A stretch of DNA of 39,318 nucleotides from a virus, in the IMG/VR virus record IMGVR_UViG_3300042691_035686, positions 1 through 39,318 of that record; one strand, 5' to 3'. Each line of letters begins with the position of its first letter. Position 1 is the first letter of the stretch. Of this stretch, positions 33,933 to 39,318 are shown piece by piece. The translations under genes were made by a program, and so were the position numbers. Below the pieces are notes generated by a model. That model was not told the origin of the DNA. It saw nothing but the letters and a program-made list of their open reading frames with translations, and did not search any database.

Positions 33933-35539
33933 TGCAAGCTCAAGCTCAACCAAAGAAGAGCCTAAAAGAGATAATTGCTGAAGAATATCGTAAGTGTGGT
34001 GCAGACCCCATTTACTTTATGAAAAAATACTGTGTAATTCAGCATCCGGTGAGAGGAAAAATACCCTTTCACCTTTATCCTTTTCAGGAGAATTGTTTAA
34101 CGGATTTTAAAGATAATCGTTTTAATATTATTCTTAAAAGTAGACAGCTGGGATTATCTACACTTTCTGCGGGTTACATTCTTTGGAAAATGTTATTTAA
34201 TCAAGACTTTAATGCGTTGGTTATTGCAACTAAAGTAACAGTAGCAAAAAACCTTGTAGAAAAAGTTAGAGTTATGCACGATTTACTTCCTGTTTGGTTA
34301 AGAGATGGAAGTAATAGTTCTGTTGAAGATAATAAACTATCACTTAAATTAAAGAACGGTTCTCAGGTAAAAGCAATTGCATCTTCTCCAGATGCCGGAC
34401 GTTCTGAAGCCCTATCCCTATTAGTTGTGGATGAGGCGGCATTCATTAGAGATATTGATGAGATTTGGTTATCGGCACAATCAACCCTATCAACGGGTGG
34501 TGCGGCAATTGTTTTGTCTACTCCAAATGGTGTTGGTAACTGGTTTCATAAAATGTGGGTTGAAGGAGAAAATGGTTCAAACGGATTTAATAATATCAAC
34601 TTACATTGGACAGTTCACCCTGAAAGAAACCAAGCGTGGAGAGACGAACAAACCCGTATTTTAGGAGTTAAAGGTGCGGCACAAGAATGTGATTGTGACT
34701 TCGTAAGTTCCGGTGATACTGTTATAGACCCTCAATTATTAATGTGGTATAAGGATACATACGTTATGGACCCAATTGAAAAGACAGGATTTGATGGGAA
34801 CTATTGGAAATGGGAACATCCAAATTATAATAGACAATATATGGTAGTAGCCGACGTAGCAAGAGGAGATGGTTCGGACTATTCTACATTTCAAGTTATT
34901 GATATAGAAGATTCATCACAAGTTGGTGAATACAGAGGTAAAATTGAAACAAAAGATTTTGGAAATTTTTTAGTAGCTGTTGCAACCGAATGGAACAACG
35001 CTTTACTTGTAGTAGAAAATTCTAATGTAGGGTGGTCTACAATTCAACAATGTATAGATAGAGGATATGGTAATTTATTTTATATGAGTGTAGATTTAAA
35101 ATACATTGATGTTGAAAAACAAATGAGTAATAAATTTTATAGAGATGAAAAGAAAATGGTTGCTGGATTTTCAACAACATCTAAAACTCGTCCATTAATC
35201 ATATCTACTTTAGACACATATATAAACGAAAAAGATATTTTAATTCGTTCATCTCGTCTTATTGATGAATTATTTACATTTATTTGGTCAGCTGGTAGAG
35301 CAGAAGCTATGAAAGGATATAATGATGACCTTACAATGGCTATGGCAATTGGATTATGGGTTAGAAACACCGCATTGAGATTAAAGCAAGAAGGTATTGA
35401 TTTAACAAAGAGCATGTTGGGAGCGACTCAAATAAACAAGTATGAAGGATTGATAACAACAAACCATTTAAAACAAAATCCATATGAAATGGATTTAGGA
35501 AAAAAAGGAACAGAGAATTTAACGTGGTTAATTGGATAA
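33932..35539 (+). CDS. Terminase large subunit (T4 gp17-like)
   Basis: The 535-residue product is the DNA-packaging motor ATPase and headful nuclease. The N-terminal ATPase has the terminase-type Walker A KSRQLGLST (69-77), Walker B SLLVVDEAAF (around 162-171, Asp167-Glu168) and the coupling motif LSTPNG (195-200). The C-terminal RNase H-like nuclease has VADVARGDGSDYS with Asp308 as the first metal ligand, a middle acidic residue in LVVENSN and the late acidic motif YNDDLTMA. Length is a little below T4 gp17 (610). It docks on the portal encoded two genes downstream. The start ATG shares one base with the preceding stop. This assignment anchors the T4-like classification of the window. Confidence 0.95.
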   Translation: MQAQAQPKKSLKEIIAEEYRKCGADPIYFMKKYCVIQHPVRGKIPFHLYPFQENCLTDFKDNRFNIILKSRQLGLSTLSAGYILWKMLFNQDFNALVIATKVTVAKNLVEKVRVMHDLLPVWLRDGSNSSVEDNKLSLKLKNGSQVKAIASSPDAGRSEALSLLVVDEAAFIRDIDEIWLSAQSTLSTGGAAIVLSTPNGVGNWFHKMWVEGENGSNGFNNINLHWTVHPERNQAWRDEQTRILGVKGAAQECDCDFVSSGDTVIDPQLLMWYKDTYVMDPIEKTGFDGNYWKWEHPNYNRQYMVVADVARGDGSDYSTFQVIDIEDSSQVGEYRGKIETKDFGNFLVAVATEWNNALLVVENSNVGWSTIQQCIDRGYGNLFYMSVDLKYIDVEKQMSNKFYRDEKKMVAGFSTTSKTRPLIISTLDTYINEKDILIRSSRLIDELFTFIWSAGRAEAMKGYNDDLTMAMAIGLWVRNTALRLKQEGIDLTKSMLGATQINKYEGLITTNHLKQNPYEMDLGKKGTENLTWLIG

Positions 35540-35545
35540 TTTTTT

Positions 35546-35554
35546 ATATTTATA
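35546..35554 (+). promoter_or_regulatory. ATATTTATA element
   Basis: This exact ATATTTATA lies in the 22-base gap after terminase, 7 bases before the ATG at 35562. Promoter function is inferred. Confidence 0.45.
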
Positions 35555-35561
35555 AGTTGAT

Positions 35562-36614
35562 ATGACGCAATTAACAAAAATATTGAAAGAAGATTTAGAT
35601 AAGTGGTTTAAAGAAAAGTGGGTAAACATTGGTAAAAAAGTTGATGGAAAACACCCACCATGCGGAACTTCCGGAGAAAAAAGTGGTTATGCAAAATGTG
35701 TACCGGCTGCAAAGGCTGCTGGAATGAGCAAAAAAGAAAAAGAATCTGCAACTCGTAGAAAAAGAGCTGCACAAAATGCGGCAGGTAGAGGTGGTAGTGA
35801 TAGTAAAGGGCAAGGTAAGAAACCAATATATGTTTCTACCAAACCTAAAAACGAAGATTGGAGTGAAAAGTATAAAAATAGTATAGATTGTAATAACCCA
35901 AAAGGTTTCAGTCAAAAAGCACATTGTCAAGGACGTAAAAAACAAAATGAAATGACCATAGAAGAAAGAGTAAATTTATTTTTAGAGAAGAATTGTCCAA
36001 CTGATCCACAAAAATGGGCAGCTTCCAAAGCAGCAGCAAAATCTAAGTTTGATGTTTATCCTTCAGCGTATGCAAATGGATGGGCGGCTAAAAATTACAA
36101 ATCTAAAGGTGGTGGGTGGAAAACATGCAACGAAGGAGACTCAAATGCATTGTGTGAATGTTGGGATGGGTACAAAGAAGTGGGTGGAAAAATGAAAGAT
36201 GGTAGAATGGTGCCAAATTGTGTACCTATAAAAGAAAGCATTTCAGAAGTGGAAGAATATGATGTAGAAAACGAACAAGATACAAAAGACTTTATTAAAT
36301 TTATGAGAGAATATACTCAACAATTGGCAGAAGCTAATTGTAATTGTGTTTATGAAGCAGAGTATCAGGGTAGAAAAGTACAATTAGGAAAACCAATGCA
36401 AGGAGATGTTAAGAAGTTTAAAGTTTATGTAAAGAACGATAAAGGAAATGTTGTTAAAGTAAATTTTGGGTTCGGTGGTTCATCTGCTAAGGGTAAAAGA
36501 ATGGTTATTAAAAAAGATAATCCGGAAAGAAGGAAAAATTTTAGAGCTAGACATAATTGTGATAATCCAGGTCCAAGATGGAAAGCTAGATACTGGAGTT
36601 GTAGAGCTTGGTAA
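35562..36614 (+). CDS. Basic Cys-containing modular protein, possibly DNA-binding head protein (DUF5872-like start)
   Basis: The 350-residue product is strongly Lys/Arg-rich. Residues 1-85 (DLDKWFKEKWVNIGKKVDGK, CGTSGEKSGYAKCVPAAKAA, SATRRKRAAQ) resemble the DUF5872 module I associate with phages and large DNA viruses. A second module follows at about 145-185 (CPTDPQKWAASKAAAKSKFD, then YPSAYANGWAAKNYKSKGGGW). A third (about 195-225) has GGKMKDGRMVPNCVP. The C-terminus (about 325-350) reads RARHNCDNPGPRWKARYWSC. Function is unknown to me. High basic charge and position between terminase and portal suggest a capsid-internal or DNA-associated protein. L-x-E-type sites, for example FLEKN after residue 135, could be cleaved by the prohead protease. 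The DUF name is from memory of the pattern and is tentative. Confidence 0.75.
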   Translation: MTQLTKILKEDLDKWFKEKWVNIGKKVDGKHPPCGTSGEKSGYAKCVPAAKAAGMSKKEKESATRRKRAAQNAAGRGGSDSKGQGKKPIYVSTKPKNEDWSEKYKNSIDCNNPKGFSQKAHCQGRKKQNEMTIEERVNLFLEKNCPTDPQKWAASKAAAKSKFDVYPSAYANGWAAKNYKSKGGGWKTCNEGDSNALCECWDGYKEVGGKMKDGRMVPNCVPIKESISEVEEYDVENEQDTKDFIKFMREYTQQLAEANCNCVYEAEYQGRKVQLGKPMQGDVKKFKVYVKNDKGNVVKVNFGFGGSSAKGKRMVIKKDNPERRKNFRARHNCDNPGPRWKARYWSCRAW

Positions 36615-36638
36615 ATCCAATTATTTTTCGTATCTTTA
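36608..36638 (+). promoter_or_regulatory. Bacteroidota-type promoter candidate upstream of portal
   Basis: TTG at 36608-36610, a 20-base spacer and TATCTTTA at 36631-36638 match TTG-N20-TAnnTTTG with one mismatch. The TTG overlaps the end of the upstream coding region. The same spacing is seen at 28215-28245, which raises its credibility a little. Confidence 0.35.
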
Positions 36639-36657
36639 AAAAAATTATATAAATAAA

Positions 36658-38406
36658 ATGGCAGATAAATCAGTATTAGGAAGGTTACAAAAATTATTTT
36701 CAACAAACACCATTGTTCGTAAAACACAAGATGGTGTAAAAGTAGTTGATACGGATGAGTGGCAAAATATGACCACCAATCTGGTTGACCGTTTTATGAA
36801 ATTAAAGGTTACAAATTATGGTTCAGGAACCATTGAATCATCAATGGCATATCAGCAAGTTCGTATAGATCTTTTTAGAGATTACGACTCAATGGATACA
36901 GACCCAATACTTTCATCGGCATTAAATACATATGCAGATGAATGTACGGCTAGAAATGAAATGGGAAATGTTCTTAAAATTCATCACGAAGATGATAATG
37001 TAAAGCAAATATTAGAAAATCTTTTTTATGATATTCTGAATGTAGAATTTAATCTTTGGCCTTGGACTAGAAATTTAGTAAAATACGGTGATTTATTTTT
37101 ACAACTAGAAATAGCAGAAGAAGAAGGAATTGGTATTGTAAATGTAATGCCATTATCTTCATATGAAGTTAGTAGAGTTGAACAATTTGATTTAAAAAAT
37201 CCACAAAGAGTTAAATTTGTATATGCACCATATCAAAATCCAAATGGAGCATATGGACAGAGTGCTAAAAAAGAATTTGAAAACTATGAAATAGCTCACT
37301 TCCGTTTAAACAATGATTCTAACTTTCTACCATATGGTAAATCTATGTTAGAAGGTGCAAGAAGAGTTTGGAAACAATTAATGTTGATGGAAGACGCGAT
37401 GTTAATTCATAGAGTAATGAGAGCACCTGAAAAGAGAATATTTAAAATTGATGTTGGTAATATTCCACCAAACGAAGTGGATAACTACATGCAAAAAATT
37501 ATCAATGCATCTAAAAAAGTTCCTTTCGTAGATGAAAGAACAGGTGAATATAATTTAAAATACAACATTCAAAACCTTATTGAAGATTATTATATGCCGG
37601 TACGTGGTAATGATAATGGTACTTCAATTGATACATTAAAAGGTTTAGAATACAATATGATTGATGACATTAATTACTTAAAAGGTAAATTAATGGCTGC
37701 ACTTCAAATTCCTAAAGCATATTTGGGGTTTGAAGAAGATACAAATGGTAAAGCAACTCTTGCGGCAATGGATGTTAGATTTGCAAAAACCATTGAAAGA
37801 ATTCAAAGAGTTATGGTTTCAGAATTAACAAAGATTGCAATCATTCATTTGTACGCTCAAGGTATTGATGATGACCGTTTAACAAACTTTACATTAGAAT
37901 TAACTATTCCATCCAAAATATATGAACAAGAGAAAGTTGAATTATATACTTCTAAGGTTGCATTAATTCAACAAATGCAACAAACAAAGATGTTCTCTAA
38001 AGAATGGATGTATGAAGCGATTATGGGAATGGCTAAAGATGAACAAGATGAACAAACTCTTTCAATATTAGAAGATACTAAACAACAATTCCGTTTAACA
38101 TCAATTGAAACTCAGGGAGTAGATCCTGCAAAAGAAACAGGTACAGAAGGTCCAACAAATGTGGAAGAAGAACTAAATAAATTAAAAGCAGAATTAGAAG
38201 AGGATGGTGTTGGAAGACCAAAAGATCCGGTTAGGTATGGTAAGGATGACCATCCGGAGGGAAGAGATCCATTAGGAATTAAAACTCTTAAATCAAAAGA
38301 AGGTTCTGTTAAAAAATACGTTCCAAAAAATTCATATTTAGAAGTTTTCAAAGATATGAATGGTAATAAAAAGAAGATTTTGACAGAAGATTTAACAAAA
38401 GAGTAA
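36658..38406 (+). CDS. Portal protein (T4 gp20-like)
   Basis: The 582-residue product forms the dodecameric portal at the unique capsid vertex, where assembly starts and terminase docks. The T4-type pattern is clear: DYDSMDTDPILSSALNTYAD near the N-terminus, VKYGDLFLQLEI, VMPLSSYEVSRVEQ, IAHFRLNNDSNFLPYGKSML, then RVMRAPEKRIFKIDVGNIPP, YYMPVRGNDNGTSIDTLKG and LKGKLMAALQIPKAYLGFEE. Length is near T4 gp20 (524), with an extended acidic C-terminal tail ending ILTEDLTKE. Directly upstream is an AT-rich leader with TATAAATA two bases from the ATG and a host-type promoter candidate at 36608-36638. Gene order terminase, basic protein, portal matches the T4 packaging module in outline. Confidence 0.96.
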   Translation: MADKSVLGRLQKLFSTNTIVRKTQDGVKVVDTDEWQNMTTNLVDRFMKLKVTNYGSGTIESSMAYQQVRIDLFRDYDSMDTDPILSSALNTYADECTARNEMGNVLKIHHEDDNVKQILENLFYDILNVEFNLWPWTRNLVKYGDLFLQLEIAEEEGIGIVNVMPLSSYEVSRVEQFDLKNPQRVKFVYAPYQNPNGAYGQSAKKEFENYEIAHFRLNNDSNFLPYGKSMLEGARRVWKQLMLMEDAMLIHRVMRAPEKRIFKIDVGNIPPNEVDNYMQKIINASKKVPFVDERTGEYNLKYNIQNLIEDYYMPVRGNDNGTSIDTLKGLEYNMIDDINYLKGKLMAALQIPKAYLGFEEDTNGKATLAAMDVRFAKTIERIQRVMVSELTKIAIIHLYAQGIDDDRLTNFTLELTIPSKIYEQEKVELYTSKVALIQQMQQTKMFSKEWMYEAIMGMAKDEQDEQTLSILEDTKQQFRLTSIETQGVDPAKETGTEGPTNVEEELNKLKAELEEDGVGRPKDPVRYGKDDHPEGRDPLGIKTLKSKEGSVKKYVPKNSYLEVFKDMNGNKKKILTEDLTKE

Positions 38407-38423
38407 TAAACTAATAGAAAAAT

Positions 38424-38432
38424 ATATTTATA
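38424..38432 (+). promoter_or_regulatory. ATATTTATA element
   Basis: This exact ATATTTATA ends 21 bases before the ATG at 38454, in the gap after the portal gene. Promoter function is inferred. Confidence 0.5.
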
Positions 38433-38453
38433 TCTGATTAATTATATCAATTG

Positions 38454-39318
38454 ATGAAAAAAATTAAACATTCTAAATTTAAAAATACTGGTTTTATATT
38501 TGAATTACTAGTAAGACAAATTACTGCAGAGATAATGTCTGCAAACAAATCCGTAGCTGAAAAAATTCTAAAAGAATATTTTAATTCTAAAAAAGAATTA
38601 TCTAAAGAATTGAAACTATACCAATATCTTATTAATGAAAAATATAATTCAGAAAGTAAAGCTGAACAATTCATCAATACAATATTAGAAGCTCGTAAAA
38701 GATTAGACGAGAAAAAACTTACAAAAGAAAAATATAATCTTATAAAAGAGATTAAAGAAACTTACGATTTGGATGAATTTATTAAATCTCCAATTTCTAA
38801 TTACAAAACATTAGCATCTATTTATAAAATATTTGAAACAGTAACTTCCGAAGAACAATTTGATCCAACGGATATAGTTTCATCTCGTTTTACAATTGCA
38901 GAAAATATTATTAATTCTTCTATTCAAAACAAGGATGCAAAGATTAAAGATGCAGTATTAGAAGAATATAGAAAGCAGGATGAAGATTTAAGAGCAGTAT
39001 CTTATAAATTATTAGTAGAATCTTTTAATACAAAATACAAAAACCTTACAGAAGAACAAAAAGGATTATTAAGAGAATATATTAATAATATTAACAATAC
39101 TGGAAAATTAAATGAATACGTTAGTAATGAAGTTTTCAATTTAGTTACTAATCTTAAAGAAGTTGGTTCAAAAATTTCAGACAAAGTTACAAAAATTAAA
39201 TTAGCAGAAACGATTGCAAATATTAGAAAAATCAAATCTGTTAAAAAAATTAAAGAACAACATTTATCTGCATTGATGATGAGTTATGAATTATTAAAAG
39301 AATTAAAGGAATCAATAA
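38454..39318 (+). CDS. Conserved helical protein downstream of portal (incomplete at window edge)
   Basis: The frame is open from the ATG at 38454 to the end of the window (288 codons) and continues beyond it. The product is almost entirely helical and Lys/Glu/Ile-rich. It starts MKKIKHSKFKNTGFIFELLV, a beginning I associate with a protein encoded beside the portal in T4-like marine phages (KNTGxxFELLVRQ). In T4 this position holds the small prohead core genes 67 and 68 and then the protease gene 21, so a prohead core or head-assembly role is possible. No catalytic motif is visible in the part present. The ATATTTATA element upstream suggests it starts its own transcript. Confidence 0.75.
   Translation, partial: MKKIKHSKFKNTGFIFELLVRQITAEIMSANKSVAEKILKEYFNSKKELSKELKLYQYLINEKYNSESKAEQFINTILEARKRLDEKKLTKEKYNLIKEIKETYDLDEFIKSPISNYKTLASIYKIFETVTSEEQFDPTDIVSSRFTIAENIINSSIQNKDAKIKDAVLEEYRKQDEDLRAVSYKLLVESFNTKYKNLTEEQKGLLREYINNINNTGKLNEYVSNEVFNLVTNLKEVGSKISDKVTKIKLAETIANIRKIKSVKKIKEQHLSALMMSYELLKELKESI

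Noticed and set aside
36648-36655. T4-type late promoter TATAAATA for the portal
   Set aside because: It ends two bases before the ATG, which leaves no room for a transcript leader; it may be chance in an AT-rich leader.
1-39318. CRISPR arrays, tRNA genes, insertion sequences
   Set aside because: No regularly spaced repeats, cloverleaf-like segments or transposase genes were seen; all gaps are about 100 bases or less.

Overview
The window is a contiguous piece of an AT-rich, T4-like (Straboviridae-type) myovirus genome. It carries a recognisable T4-style large terminase and portal, very large baseplate and tail-fibre genes, and a DNA-metabolism cassette with T4 gp61-like and gp47/gp46-like proteins. 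The host is probably a member of the Bacteroidota. Start codons are preceded by A/T-rich leaders with no Shine-Dalgarno sequence, and two longer gaps carry a TTG-N20-TAnnTTTG-like promoter of the Bacteroidota sigma type. This host call is an inference. All genes except one small regulator read on the + strand, and intergenic gaps are never longer than about 100 bases. No tRNA, CRISPR array or insertion sequence was seen.

Layout. 1-10488 holds virion structural genes: a coiled-coil protein, a protein with a Pro/Gly hinge, a 1672-residue baseplate-type protein with a LamG-like domain, and three smaller structural proteins. A strong intrinsic terminator lies at 9480-9506. 10515-15458 is a DNA-processing cassette embedded in the structural region: a small conserved protein, a T7 endonuclease I-type Holliday junction resolvase, a DnaG/gp61-type primase, a single-chain fusion of Mre11 (gp47) and Rad50 (gp46), and a convergent ribbon-helix-helix regulator with a candidate operator. 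15559-28214 is the host-recognition module: a 2031-residue fibre ending in a peptidase S74 chaperone, a 1564-residue Ig-rich fibre ending in a Hint (intein-like) domain, an unknown 154-residue protein, and a GT7-type glycosyltransferase interrupted by a lectin-like domain. 28299-39318 holds a 1424-residue multienzyme protein (nucleotidyltransferase, zincin and ligase-like parts) followed by the packaging and head module: two unknown proteins, terminase large subunit, a basic Cys-containing protein, portal, and an incomplete gene running off the edge.

How the genes work together. The recombination and primase genes would copy and repair DNA. The resolvase would debranch it, and terminase and portal would package it. 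The fibres and baseplate proteins make the adsorption apparatus, and the glycosyltransferase beside them may modify a fibre or a host glycan. Most genes that follow a gap of more than about 20 bases have the motif ATATTTATA (or a one-base variant) upstream, while tightly packed genes lack it. This suggests a phage-specific promoter. The most interesting points are the Mre11-Rad50 fusion, the multienzyme protein with L-x-E sites at its domain boundaries (a possible prohead-protease-processed, injected polyprotein), the Hint-terminated fibre, the split glycosyltransferase and the ATATTTATA motif.
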